Below are positions 46,561 through 58,770 of a DNA stretch of 64,000 bases, one piece after another. A model generated the notes under the pieces. That model did not search any database. It worked only from the letters and a program-made list of their open reading frames with translations, and had not been told where the DNA came from. A program made the position numbers and the translations under genes. The stretch covers positions 21,577,946-21,641,945 of the forward strand of contig CM043969.1 in the NCBI GenBank assembly GCA_014529385.2. Direction: 5' to 3'. The first letter of the stretch is position 1. Every line of letters starts with the position of its first letter. This stretch comes from Adiantum capillus-veneris (lineage: Eukaryota; Streptophyta; Polypodiopsida; Polypodiales; Pteridaceae).

Positions 46561-47798
46561 ATTTCAGCCATTCTAAAAGGTTTGCATGAAGAGGCATGTG
46601 GTGGTCATTTTGCCCAAGAATTAACCGTGAAGAATATTTTGCTTGTTGCGGGGTATGTTTGGCCAAGCTTGCATGTGGATGTCCAACATTGGTGTAAAAG
46701 CTGTCACAACTGTCAGGTAAATGGAAATAAAAGGTTGGTGCATGGCCCAAGGCAAATAGTTCTTGCAAATGGACCCTTTGAAAAATGGGGCATTGATTCT
46801 ATGGTTCCTCTTCCTAGAACAAAAAATGGTAAACTCTACATTCTAGTGGCTGTAGATTACATGACTAGGTGGGTAGAGGCTCATAGTGTGGCAAGGATAA
46901 ATGGAAAAACAGTGAGCAGGTTTGTCTACACTAATATTTATTGTAGATTTGGCACACCTCTATGGATTGTTTCTAATAATGGTCTAGGGTTTAAGAAGGG
47001 TTTACTCACAAAAGTTTGTGAAGAGCTTCACATTCTACATTGTCATAGCACACTCTACTATCCACACTCAAATGGTTTGGTGGAGAAGGCTAATGGTGTC
47101 ATTGCAAGCATCATTAGAAAGATGGTGCAAAGCAAGACAAAGTTATGGGATGACTTCTTGGATGGTGCCTTGTGGGCATATCGAACCACATATAGGGAGG
47201 CCACAGAGTTAATTCACTTGGTCTATGGTCAAGAGCGGCTTCATAGCCAATCAAGCTCAAAATTCCAACAATGTGACTACATGGAAAAGTAGCACAAGAT
47301 AATCAAGAAGCATGGATGGATTGACTTCTTACCTTAGTAGAACTTGAGTAGAATACAGAAGCAGCTTACAAGTGCTACAAGAGGAAAGCTATACAAGAAA
47401 AAGAAAAGCCCGACAAAAAACTGAAGGACAAAGGTATCAAAGAAGGAGATCTTGTGCTAAGGTATGACAATCAAATTGATAATCATCTTGATGCCAAGCT
47501 TGAGACTAGATGGCAGGGACCATACATTGTCAAAAAGGCTTTCAATTCAAGTTATTACCAACTCATGGGTTTGAACGGTAAAGAGAACTCGAGGAAGGTA
47601 AATGGGTATCGGCTAAAGCCCTACTTGAGTCGCCTTCTACCAAAGAATTGTCAAAGATCTACTATATCCAGTATGTTTTGTTGCATGAAGCATGAGTGTG
47701 ACAAGAATCTGCACAATGAAAATCATGTCAAGGGACAAGATATCATAGAGGACTCAGAACCACTCTATTTGGGAAATATACCTTTTGATGGTACATGA
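46561..47798 (+). pseudogene. Tat element integrase
   Basis: The zinc-binding region LHEEACGGHFAQ...CKSCHNC is followed by the core KWGIDSMVPLP (first Asp), then IVSNNGLGFKKG near 46974, where the second catalytic Asp is replaced by Asn, and HSNGLVEKANG (Glu). Stop at 47290-47292. After a frameshift the C-terminal GPY module continues (LETRWQGPYIVKKAF, VNGYRLKPYLSR) to 47798. The Asp-to-Asn change alone should abolish strand transfer. Confidence 0.85.
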
Positions 47799-47812
47799 AT
47801 GTACCATCATCG

Positions 47813-50197
47813 TGGGCAAGGGCTAATTATAGCCATTTTTTGGCTCTTTGTAATTGCCATAGTGAGCTACCTCAACCTACCAAAATCACCCAAACACTGT
47901 GGCTATCTTCACCCTTTCACTATACATAGGCGTGTGTGAGTTAGGGGACTTTTCCGATATCTCCTTAAAAACCCTCACTTAGCTAGTCCCTGGGCTAGTT
48001 GAAACAAAAATAAAAATAATAATAAATATTATGGCCCATTTGTGTGTAAATATTTCATTGTATATAGGGCCTAAATATAATAAATTTTCATAATTATTTT
48101 GGTATTTATTTAAATATTTCTACCTACGTGTGCGTTATTTGCCTATGTATGCTATGTACATTGACTCACCATTACCACAATTTTTCTTACATTTTGCATG
48201 CTCTTTATTCCATATAGATATATTTCATGCAAGCTTCTCTTATTTTTGGTGTGAATTCACTGTGCAAGGAGAAACCTCAAAAATACCTTCCACCATCAGT
48301 CATTGCCTTCACTAAATTCAAATTTTCTACAGGTATTCTTTCTTACCTCCTGTAAATAAATATACATCAATAAAAACAAATGAGGACCCTCCTCATTTGA
48401 TTCCCTATAGTTTCATATATTTATTTTTTATATATATAGACCCACTATTTCTAGATTCCATGAATTGTTTATATATACTAGCCTATTTTTTATATCATAT
48501 CCATATATTATATTTATACATAATCCACAACCATGCATATTTTCAAACCCTAATAATCAATTAGGTCATGCTCTTATGAAAGGAGGGACTCAACTTTGGA
48601 GCCATATGAAAATTCAACAAAAGGGGGGCCACTGAAGACTTTTTTTTGTGAAGAAAAACAGATATTTTAGTGGGATTTTGTATATTTACTTCCACTCTGA
48701 ATTTAAAGCGGTGGTCAAATGAGAAAATGTGTATCAAGAGCTGAATAATCACCTCAAAAATTTTGATAATTTTTGGAGCTACCACCAGTGAGATATGATT
48801 TTTTGAGTGAACGCTAGTCTACCCACTTTTCTCACAAGTAGCCCATAATCCTCCCTCACCTCTTTCCACACTTCTATACACACACACACACACACACACA
48901 CTCATTGCTCTCAATCCCTCACTAAAACCTGCACCTTTCATGGTTTCTCTCACCTTCTTCACCATCAACCTCCCCTCTTACTTCCATAGCTCTCATATAA
49001 GCTCTACATGTACATACACCATCTCTATGCCTCTCTCTATTACTTCCAAAGTACAATTCCATATTACCCCTTCTCTATATACATAAATTCAGCATGTAAA
49101 CCATGCTTAACCTCTGAAAATTGACATATCTCATCAACCCAATTGCCATTTTCATCGCGATAATCAACCTTGGTAGCGGTGGCATAAAGAAGAGAAGAAG
49201 AAGAAGAGGATCGATAGTTATTTTGAGAACCTACACAAGTAAGTCCAAAACTTCTTTAAGCTTCACCATCACAAGGATTTACTCACTTCATTCAACCATC
49301 TTACTTCAACCATCCACCTCATTCTACCCATTGAAAATATATCATTAACTTTCTAGTGATTACTAACACTAACCACTAAAATACTAACACAAAATAGCCA
49401 TTGACCTAACCATAAAAGACACCTCACCTTAAGACACGTGCATAGTAGCTCTATCTCTCTCTCTCTCTCTCTTTCCTTAAAAATCTACTTTCACCTTATC
49501 TACCATAAAAAATACTATCCTTTGAGCCCACATCCATGCCTCAAGCAGACAAAGAAGGCCGACAATGTTTTGATAAATAGAAAAAATCATAATCCTAATT
49601 TGTTAGCTTGTAAAATTAGATTTTCAATAATCTTAATGAGAGGTCTCCCAGCTATAAATAGTCCCTCTCCTTCTTGTGAATAACACCCAATATCTCACAT
49701 AGCAACCCAACACTTTATGCGTGAGGAGAGAGTTAGGTGTAGCAACCACTTTGTGAGCTTCACTTTTGGTGTGAGAGAAGCTTTCAAGCTACACATTACA
49801 AGTGAGAGAGCGTGAGTTCAAAATCTCAAAACCACTATTGTATATGTTCCTCTATCATCAATAAATTGAGGTTTGGTGTATCAAAGGCGTGAATTGATGT
49901 TCAAATCTTCGCCCTTCCACTTGTGCAATACGGTTTGATAAACTCAAGGTGACCTGTGTATTTTAAGTTTCTATCATTTGATCTTGTTTGAGAAAGTGTT
50001 TTAGTGTGTTTTCATTGCCAATTTTGTGTCCATTGTAAGAGGGTATTGTGGTGAGAGGTCTCCCACACCCTAAGACAGTGTATGTGTTGGCAATGCTTAG
50101 CATCACTATTGAGTTAGTTTTGTACAAGCTCTACGATAGCATCATAACAAACCATCTCCATTTGCAAGCCACGAAAAAAGGTATTACACAAGTTTCA

Positions 50198-50239
<42 letters not shown>

Positions 50240-50513
50240 CTTTGCTCTAGCTCTATGTGCTCCATTTGGTGTGTGTCTTGGTGTGAGATTGCTTGTGTGT
50301 GTTTTGCGGTGCATCTTCTTGGGTGTGACAGAATCTCTCTTCTTGTGTCCTAGTTTGCATACCATAACTAGGTGGTGCCCCTTTACTTGTTTGGCTATGG
50401 GTTTGTTGTTGTTGTTTCTTGCTTGTGGTTGCCCCAGTCCCAATTAAGAAGCACAGGAGCCTTGAGGGGTTTTTAGAGGTCACCTCTCTTGTTGCCTGCC
50501 CCGGACCACCTCA
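47813..50513 (+). repeat. Tat element 3' LTR
   Basis: Homologous to 40482-43085. It follows a purine-rich stretch (GTGGGCAAGGG) that may be part of the polypurine tract. It contains (CA)n at 48880-48902 and (CT)n at 49453-49472 and 50201-50236. Confidence 0.8.
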
Positions 50514-50559
50514 GTATGTTATTTTCATTCTCATCTCTAGTTACCATTTGTATTTTGAA

Positions 50560-50773
50560 GCTTCTCTCTAATGATGTGATATGTGTGGAGGGACATTGGG
50601 CCACAAAGGGTGTTCTACTTGCAGGTCATCATTGGTGACAAAGAAGCCAGATTCTTTGTGCAAGGTAATCCATCCAAACAACCATCATTTCTTACCGCAA
50701 GGTCATAGAAAATGCAAGGCTCCAACAAATGGAAAGATGCCCCTAAAGCGCACGATGGAAGATTGGGCAACTA
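50560..50773 (+). pseudogene. Old tnp2 (CACTA transposase) pseudogene, part 1
   Basis: CGGTLGHKGCSTC and NNHHFLPQGHRK correspond to the TNP2 zinc/CxxC segment and the RRFLP.(N/D)H-type block that follows it (compare minus-strand exon 3 of the intact copy at 6200-6356). The N-terminal half of the protein is not found to the left, where the Tat element lies. The last five bases AACTA are the target duplication of the next insertion. Confidence 0.7.
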
Positions 50774-51883
50774 TGTAATGGAATTGGCCTATTTAACTAG
50801 AGAGTAGCGAAAATTAATGAAAGTACTTTTAAGAAATGACTGTGTGAGCATAGCGGGTGAACATAGTTGAAGATAGCAACATAATCATAGCAATTAGTTA
50901 ACTTGGCATGAACAATACTTTTGCAAGAGAGAGAATTTAGAGAACATGACAACAGTTGAGGACCGGATTTATGTGGAGCCGGTACCCCCTCCAATAGGCA
51001 TTTGTATTATGATTTCTCCCATTAAGAGAGACTTGTTACAATAGAATCTTTGTGTTCCTTGTGACCTAGGTGATGCAATGAAGATGGAAAGCTTCATGCA
51101 TTACAAACATAAAATAAACTTGAAGAAAGATTTAACTATCCCAAGCCTCAGTCCCAAGACCTCAAACACCTTCGAAGGTAGAGAGAGCTAGCAGGGAATG
51201 AGGGTAGGGAAGAGGAAGAAGAAACATTTTGTAGGAGAAAGAATTAGTTCCTCACTTATCATAACTCTTGTTTCTAGCATACATAATAGAATAGTAATGA
51301 AGAAGAAGGAGATGGCAAGCTTAAGCATTGAATCATGGCTCTTGGTTGGATTTGCACTCCATATCCAAGAGTGTTGGTGTAGGCTCTCAACCTCTACTTG
51401 CTTGGAGAAGGAGAGGGAGCTCTTGCACTTTGCATAGCACACAATGAGAGTGTTTGTGAGTGTGTGTGGGTGAGTATGCCCCCTAAGCAACCCCCTAAGC
51501 ATCTCAATAATTAAGAACCTCAAGCATATCAAGCTCCTGAATCATCAAGCATGACAAGCAAGATAAGCACCTCGAGCTGGGTCGGGTTCCCGCGCCTCAA
51601 GCTCAGCCCTAACTTACCTAAGGACAAAGGCCTTTTACACACATTAGTGGAGGTCTTCAATGAAGCTAACCCTAAGGTCTTATGCTCTATTTGTTAGCCT
51701 TGCTCTTTGATAGACCATCTCTCACTTGGGCCCCTTTACCATTGGTCCCATGTTGAGATAGATCTATAAGCACATGTCTATATCTTAACACTTGTTCCCG
51801 TTTATTCTCCCACATTAAGTGATCAATTTAATATGAGAAAATCATTTGGGTTGCTTAGATATTAGATATTATATTTTATGACA
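50774..51883 (-). repeat. 3' LTR of minus-strand chromovirus derivative
   Basis: On the minus strand it starts TGTCATAAAATATAATATC (51883). 51117-51883 is duplicated at 53695-54950 except for a deletion of about 490 bp near 51497. Its distal end (50774, TGTAATGG on the plus strand) is homologous to the ends of the LTRs at 714 and 57036. Confidence 0.9.
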
Positions 51884-52118
51884 TTACCTCTCAATCCATT
51901 TGGTGCTTGGGAGACATAGCTGCAGCAAGCATATCTGCTCTTTAGTCCATTTCATTCTCCCAAAGTAGAGTGACAAATTATACTTGGTGTTTGAGAGAAG
52001 TCGTCATCACAAACATGATTCTAAGAATGCATACTAGTTAAATTTGTGCACAATTAAAAAGAGGACTAGTCTTATAAGACAAAAACAGGAGTCATTTAAA
52101 AGAAATTTGTACATTTGC

Positions 52119-53694
52119 TTACTCTAATGTAACATTGTAAGCATTGACAAGGTTCATACTATCCTTAAGCTGTATTCCTTCTATCCATCTAGCATCTTCA
52201 AAAGGATAATTTTTGAACTTAATAAGATACCAATGGATAATCTTACTATGTCGTAATACCTTGTCTTCATGCCGAAGAACAGCTTCGGGTTGTAGCACCT
52301 CTTCTTGGTCTTCAGCTTCGGGAGGGTCTTCAATAATTGGTTCAGTTGGTGGCTCTCCTTTGTAGGGCTTAAGTAGGCTTACATGAAAGGCATTGTGTAT
52401 GAGCGAATGGTTGGGCAACTTGAGTTGATAAGCCGTCTCATTGATGGGCTTCAAGATTTGGAAAGGACCATAGCATCTTTTTGCTAGTTTAGCATAATAC
52501 TTTTGATGGCCCGTAGGATTTTTGCCCGTCGTTTGCCTTAATCGAGCCTTAGGAAAGTTGAGTAAGAACCAATCATTTTCTTTGAACATTAAGGCTCTTC
52601 TGTGCTTATCAGCAAAAGCTTTTTGCCTTTTTTGAGAGATGGATATAGCCTCCCTAATCTTTTGAAAAGATTCTTGTAGGTCATGGCTATACTCATCGGC
52701 GGGCGAAGATCTTCCCATGTACTTTGAGTAGCAAGGGACTTTTAGGTCTTCCCTCAATGATCTCAAAAGGTTCTTTTCCCGTAGAAGTATGTACAGTATT
52801 ATTGTAGGCATACTCTACAAGAGGTAAATACTTTTCCCATTGTGAGCATTGATCTACTTAGGTAACATAAGTCTTGAGTAGATCGAGTATCGTAAGATTG
52901 GCTATCTCACTTTGGCCATCCGTTTGTGGGTGATAGGCCGAAGAGAAATTCAATCTTGTTCCTAGATTTTCAAAGAGACCTTTCCAGAAATTACTGGTCA
53001 TTCTAGGATCTCTATCTGACACGATGGATGTGGGTAATCCATGGTGCTTGAAAATCTGAGATATGAAAAGAGTTGCCATTTGATGTGCCTTAATAGTCTT
53101 TTTGACAGGAATAAAATGTGCTTGCTTGCTAAACCTGTCAACTATTGTCTATATTCCTGTATTCCCATGGATAGACTTGGGTAATCCAAAGATGAAATCC
53201 ATGCATATACTCTCCCATGGTGAATTTGGAATAGGCAATGGCTGGAGTAATCCAGGTTGCTTCCCTCTATCATACTTGGTCTTTTGGCATACTACACATT
53301 GTGAAACATACTCTTGTATGTCCACTTTCATGGTAGGCCAATAGAAGTACGTCTCTACTCCTCGGAGAGTAGGTTGAATACCTCTATGCCCCGCATATGG
53401 AGGAGCATGGGATTCATACATAACTTGCTCATGAAGGGAATGGGTAACACATAGCCTATTGCCGTGGAGAAGATAACCATCCTGCAAGGTGAATGGTTCC
53501 TCTTTCTTCCCCAAAGCAAGGGCTGACATTATGTCTCTAAAGTCAGGGTCACTAGCATACTCAGCTATCATAGAGGATAGATCATTGTGAGTAGCTATAG
53601 ACACCGCATTAACTTTGGGTCGTCGTGAAAGTGCATCGGCCACTTGATTGTGCTTACCAGATATGTGAGAAATATGGAAATTAAATTGCAACAT
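52119..53694 (-). pseudogene. pol remnant: RNase H end, integrase, chromodomain
   Basis: Reads FMLQFNFHISHISGKHNQVA (end of RNase H, with DALSRRP), then ETYFYWPTMKVDIQEYV, CVVCQKTKYDRG, MDFIFGLPKSIHGN, stop at 53149-53151, VSDRDPRMTSNFWK, AYHPQTDGQSEIAN (catalytic Glu intact), stop at 52858-52860, a frameshift near 52800, YYAKLAKRCYGPFQI and the chromodomain VLRHEDKVLRHSKIIHWYLI, ending at 52119. It supplies sense codons at the positions where the plus-strand copy has stops at 12532 and 13228. Confidence 0.9.
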
Positions 53695-54950
53695 AAACTT
53701 GAAGAAAGATTTAACTATCCCAAGCCTCAGTCCCAAGACCTCAAACACCTTCGAAGGTGGAGAGAGCTAGCAGGGAATGAGGGTAGGGAAGAGGAAGAAG
53801 AAACATTTCGTAGGAGAAAGAATTAGTTCCTCACTTATCATAACTCTTGTTGCTAACATACATAATAGCATAGTAATGAAGAAGAAGGAGATGGAAAGAT
53901 TAAGCATTGAAGCATGGCTCTTGGTTGGATTTGCACTCCATATCCAAGAGTGTTGGTGTAGGCTCTCAACCTCTACTTGCTTGGAGAAGGAGAGGGAGCT
54001 CTTGCACTTTGCATAGCACACAATGAGAGTGTTTGTGGGTGTGTGTGGGTGAGTATACCTCCTAAGCAACCCCCTAGATTTCTTGGGTTGACCCCCCCTT
54101 GTAGCTCATGCTTGAAGCTCATTGGACCCCTCCAGGACTAGCCAATCACAAGCAGGAGGCATTACAAGCAGCAAGGGTAGCCTTGAGACAAGCGTCCCCC
54201 TTTCCCCTTTGAGAGAGAGTGCTAGATAAATGCTAAATCAATTAATTAAATCTCCTAAATTATTATTGGACCCCTTGGGTGGCCAACCAATAGGCTTCAG
54301 GCACACCATGAGGGCAACATGAGGAGGAACTTGACAAGTGTCCCTTTTGCTTTATTTGTACCATGCATGCCTTGTGTGAGTGTGTGGGTGTTCTCTCTCA
54401 TCCCCCCTCATGTAGGGCTTGCCCCCTTCTTGTAGGGATTGAATCTTTGACTTTTTGACACCTCAAGCCCCTCATGCATAGGCCCAGTTGCCACCACAAG
54501 CTTGGCTCATAAGCACTTTAAGCTTGGGATGGGTTCTCACCTCAAGTGCAACCCTAGCATCTCAAGCACCTCAAGAATCTCAATAATTAAGCATCTCAAG
54601 CACCTCAATCATCAATCATGACAAGCAGGACTAGCACCTTGAGCTGGGTCAGGTTCTCGCGCCTCAAGCTCAACCCTAACTTACCTAAGGTCAAAGGCCT
54701 TTTACACACATTATTGGAGGTCTTCAATGAAGCTAACTCTAAGGTCTTATGCTCCATTTTTTAGCCTTGCTCTTTGATAGAGCATCTCTCATTTGGGCCC
54801 CTTTACCATTGGTCCCGTGTTGAGATAGATCTATAAGCACATGTCTATATCTTAACACTTGTTCCCGTTTATTCTCCCACATTAAGTGATCAATTTAATA
54901 TGAGAAAATCATTTGGTTTGGTTGGATATTAGATATTATATTTTATGACA
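53695..54950 (-). repeat. Truncated 5' LTR fused to pol
   Basis: Identical in order to 51117-51883 plus about 490 bp the 3' LTR has lost. LTR similarity ends abruptly at about 53695, where RNase H coding begins, with no primer site between. Confidence 0.9.
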
Positions 54951-55450
54951 AACTATTTGGGATAAGCACTACAATAGTGATCCGGCCTTGACTACTCCAC
55001 CAAAAGGTATATCAAGGTATTCCATATTTTTAAGGCTTCTATATTGAAAGGGCTTAAAAATACAATACCTCTTGGATCCCATGCACATATTCAAGAATGT
55101 ATCTCACACTCTGTGGGACATTATTGGAAAAAAGGACTCATTGGGATCCAAGAGGATTTGAGGGTCTTGAAATGTCTAGCCGCCTCCATCCCTCCATATC
55201 AAGCTTCCAATGGGAAGATTGTGCTTCCTAAAGTGCCATGGATTCTAGCCAAAGAACAGCTAGATAAATTTTCACACCAATAGGATACATGAGGTCACTA
55301 AAGGGAGCTTTCACAAAAGAAGATAAATATGGAAGTGTTCAATTGTATGGGTTGAAGTCCCATGATTGTCACAAGATGCTACAAGTAACTCTTTCTCTCT
55401 ATACTCTCCCTCTCCCTCATTTTCTCTAGATATTAACTTTTATATATGAT
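54951..55450 (+). pseudogene. Old tnp2 pseudogene, part 2
   Basis: WDKHYNSDPALTTPP, then NGKIVLPKVPWILAKEQLDK (intact copy: IKLPKAPWIFTGAQERK) and LYGLKSHDCHKMLQ (intact copy: LTGLKSHDWHKMCQ). Directly after MLQ the DNA reads GTAACTC and ends CTCTAG, so an intron sits at the same Gln codon as intron 3 of the intact tnp2. ATGAT at 55446-55450 is the target duplication of the solo LTR. Confidence 0.75.
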
Positions 55451-55801
55451 TTTCACAATATCTAATATCTATTTCTCCTAAATGATTTTCTCATGTTAAA
55501 CTGATCATTTAATATGGAAAAGTGCCAGGGGAGAAAAAGCTAGAATATTGGTTAAGCTGCCAAACTGGCCACAGTAGGGATCCAAAGGGGGGGCATCTGC
55601 GAAAGAGCAATGTGCAACAATGGGCTTAAAATACCCTAAGGTTCATCCCATTAATACTTCCAAAATGCTAAGGCTCCAAAATTCCAAGGTTGGTCCAAAG
55701 GTCAAACACTAGGAAAATTGGATGCTTTGTGTGTCCCAAAAAGTCTTCACAAGTCCTACATAGGAGGGGGCGAGCCATGGAAGTAGGGGATGAGAGAGAA
55801 A

Positions 55802-55838
<37 letters not shown>

Positions 55839-57036
55839 GCTCCCTTTACACAAAGGGAATGAGGGACACATGTCAGATCCCTAGCCCAAATGCCCACAAG
55901 GTGTACTCAAATCCTATTGGATGGCCATGGAGGTGGAACAATAAGAATCAGGCTAGAGTAAATCTAGTTTAATTAATTTAAAAACACTTAATAAAAGAAT
56001 CAATAGGAATTAACCTCTCTAGAAGACTATTGGACATTCTCCCAAGGGGTCCAATGAGCATTCAACAGCCTAATGGCTTGCCTGATTCCTATTGGCCAGG
56101 AGACAAAGGGTCTAATGAGAGTTTAGTTTCATTATTTAATTACCTAAATCTCTCACAAAAGGGAAAGGAGGACACAAAGTCTATCACTTATGCTCTTTAG
56201 ATTCCATTGGCTAGGCCTCGGGAGATTCAATAGGGTTGCAGCATGAGCAAATATCAAGAGGGGTCGACCAAGAGAGAGAGAGAGAGAGAGGGGGGGTTGA
56301 TTCTCTCAAGGAATTGTTGCATACAGACTCACACTAGTCCATGTGTGGAGTAAGAAGACTCTCTCTCTCCTTCTCAAGCTTTAATGGAAAGCTTATCACC
56401 TACTCCAATATTGTGAGAAGGGAGGCCTACACCAACAACTCTTGGCTTTGTGATGCAAATCCAACCAAGAGCCAAGTTTGAATGCATGCTCATCTCCTCT
56501 ACTATACTAATTACTAAGCTAAGTTATGCTAATATGAGTGATTATGTGAGGAGATGTACATCTTTCGTGTAAGACTACTCCTTCTTCCTCTCAATCTACT
56601 CTCATACCCCGCTAGCTCTCACCATCTTCGAAGGTGTGTGAGGTCTTGGGTCTAAGACCGTGAGGGAATTGATGTTGTGTTTAATAAGTGTTTTGCTTAG
56701 TGCTTGAAGTTTCCATCTTCATTGCACTAGCTAGTATTGAAGGAGCACAAAGAATTGTATTGTAAAATGTCTCTCTTGATGGGAGAAACCATAATACAAA
56801 GCCTTTTGGAGGGGGGACCAGCTCCATTTAAATCCGGTCCTCAACTAGTGTCAATAGCTTAATTTCTCTCTCTTTTGAAGTATTGTTCATGCTATCTAAC
56901 TAGGTGTTATACATTTTGTTGCTCTGTCCACCCAAGCACTCTTGTTATTCTCATTAGAAATTTATTCTAATGAAATGCTCACTATGTTCATGCTATTTTT
57001 TACTAGACACAAGTTACTAGGCCATTAAATGTTACA
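55451..57036 (+). mobile_element. Solo LTR of the chromovirus family
   Basis: Homologous along its length to 14103-15632. It begins TTTCACAATA (terminal TG changed to TT) and ends ATGTTACA. Flanks ATGAT (55446-55450) and ATGAC (57037-57041) are a 5-bp target duplication with one change. No internal region, so it is a product of LTR-LTR recombination. (CA)n at 55805-55838. Confidence 0.88.
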
Positions 57037-58770
57037 ATGACTTTCTCTCACTTTCTTGTTTACTATTTTGACATTTTAGTTCATTTTTTCGATGGCATAT
57101 GATGGGACAAGAAAGTGATGGATCCTATTTTCAAACTTGGAGGGTTAATAAGGTACACCACAAGGCTCCAGTCAACTAGACTTTTCTATGTACACTCCTC
57201 CCTAAAGTAGCACTTTTAAATGTACTCTTGTGTGTTCCCTTGTAGATTTGTAAGCTCCAAAGAAATTGAAATAGATGCCATCCCTGTTGCTCAAACACTT
57301 GCAATGAAAACTGTGTGTTCCATTGAGGATGCATTTCCTCGATCGATTCTTTTTAGCCAAATCCACCTCTTGGTTCACATGGTTGAGGATATTTCTATGT
57401 GTGGAGTAGTACATACATGATGGATGTTATTTTTTGAGAGATTTTTAAAGACTCTTAAAGATTTTGTGAGGATATGGTCATAGCCATAGGCATGTATGGC
57501 CAAATGGTGCCAATCATGCAAGAGGCAATTGTTTATATTTCAGAGTATTTGGCACAAGTTGATCCCTCCATGCCTCGCATATGGTCCAACAAGGAGGATG
57601 CAAGGATGACTTCACACTTTCCAAGTCAAAAGTAAAAATTATTTGACATGGATATAGATCTATCCCGAGTGCTCAATAACTTTTTTATCCTCGATGCAAA
57701 GGTTATGACCAAGTGGGTGAACTTGTGGACAATGGAAAAGGCAAGGCGTTTGCAGGAGAGGGAAGTATGGAAGCAAGTGCATGGAGGCAAGAGGGCACCC
57801 CTAGTACCTCCGCACCTTGCATATTTCCCAGATCTCACTAGTGCCAAGTGGATTCATGAGAGAATGTTCGAAGCAAAAGCACACAGAGAAGACATAACCA
57901 ACAAAAAACCGGAGTATGCATGAGGTTGCATACCAAAAGGTAGAGTACTCATATACTTAAACCATAGTGTATAATTTTTCTTGGTTTTATCTTTATAATT
58001 GATAAAATACATTTTCTTATTTTGTAGTGCCTTTAACTCCATGTGGTCAAAGGGTCGACACTTTTATACACACCACATTGATGATTGTCGAACCACCATG
58101 GATTGTGGAATCATGGGAAATTTCAACATAGATGGTGATGAAGACAGGTACTGTGGGACGATTGAAATGATACTAAAGGTTAATTTTAGAACCTTTCATA
58201 CCTTCATCTTTGAGTGAAAGTGGTTTGCAAATGGGTCTAGACGACATAAGAATGGCCTCCACAGGGTGGACTCTAGTGTGCATCATAGAGAGAGGAATAA
58301 CAATATAGTTTTTCCATGCAATGTGAGCAGTGAGTGACTACCTTCTTTGCCCTTATTTGCTTGTAACATTAATTATAGCAATGTTCCTCACATTGAACTT
58401 CTCTTATAGCTCATCAATATGCTAGCACTCGACTCACCAAAACTTTGGTTCGTATTTCCTGCAACACCTCAGGGAGAACCATTTTTTACATTAATAAAGT
58501 GGAGACCATTTTCGACCCTCTCCCACCTTCTTTGGATGAAGGGGAGATAGAGAAGAGAGAGAACAATGATTCAAGCCCCACAGCCCCGCAAGTCTTAGGG
58601 AGAATGATTGCCATGATGATGGTGATGATGATGAGATGGAGGATGATGAAGTCAACACATCCACAAATGAAAATTCAAATTCTTTCTTTATTGATTTTAG
58701 GAGCCATGAGCTTAGAATTGGATAACACTTCTTGTAGAGATATTTTGGAATATGATTCATAAACATTTTG
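57037..58770 (+). pseudogene. Old tnp2 pseudogene, part 3
   Basis: SSKEIEIDAIPVAQTLAMKT and RSILFSQIHLLVHMVEDISM match the intact exon 4 (SQKEIDVDSIPFAKLNAAEL, TIQVHLLIHIVDEVEI). FFILDAKVMTKWVNLWTMEK matches the end of that exon. A GT-AG intron follows CIPK at the same place as intron 4. MDCGIMGNFNIDGDEDRYCG then TIEMILKVNFRTFHTFIFE match exon 5. TGRTIFYINKVE-like text near 58470-58510 matches exon 6. Stops and frameshifts throughout. No CACTA terminus found downstream. Confidence 0.78.

Larger units (their letters stand above)
40482..50513 (+). mobile_element. Tat-lineage Ty3/gypsy LTR retrotransposon, degenerate, reverse transcriptase deleted
   Basis: Long LTRs (about 2.6-2.7 kb) at 40482-43085 and 47813-50513 share many blocks, e.g. 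GTGTGTGAGTTAGGGGACTT, CTAGCTAGTC and GCCCCGGACC. Internally, on the plus strand and almost all in one frame, are two small ORFs, gag with zinc knuckle, protease, RNase H remnant, a second archaeal-type RNase H, and integrase. The extra RNase H between RNase H and integrase marks the plant Tat (Ogre/Retand) group. The RT is missing. ATGTT at 40477-40481 recurs at 50516-50520, a possible target duplication offset by two bases. Confidence 0.88.
50774..54950 (-). mobile_element. Chromovirus deletion derivative (minus strand) with perfect AACTA target duplication
   Basis: Bounded by AACTA at 50769-50773 and 54951-54955. It comprises a 3' LTR (50774-51883), a polypurine tract, the RNase H end, integrase and chromodomain (52119-53694), and a 5' LTR that has lost its last third (53695-54950). 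The primer site, gag, protease, RT and most of RNase H are deleted. The related plus-strand element at 1-15632 has a similar integrase but a different U3 region, so the two are different subfamilies. Confidence 0.92.
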
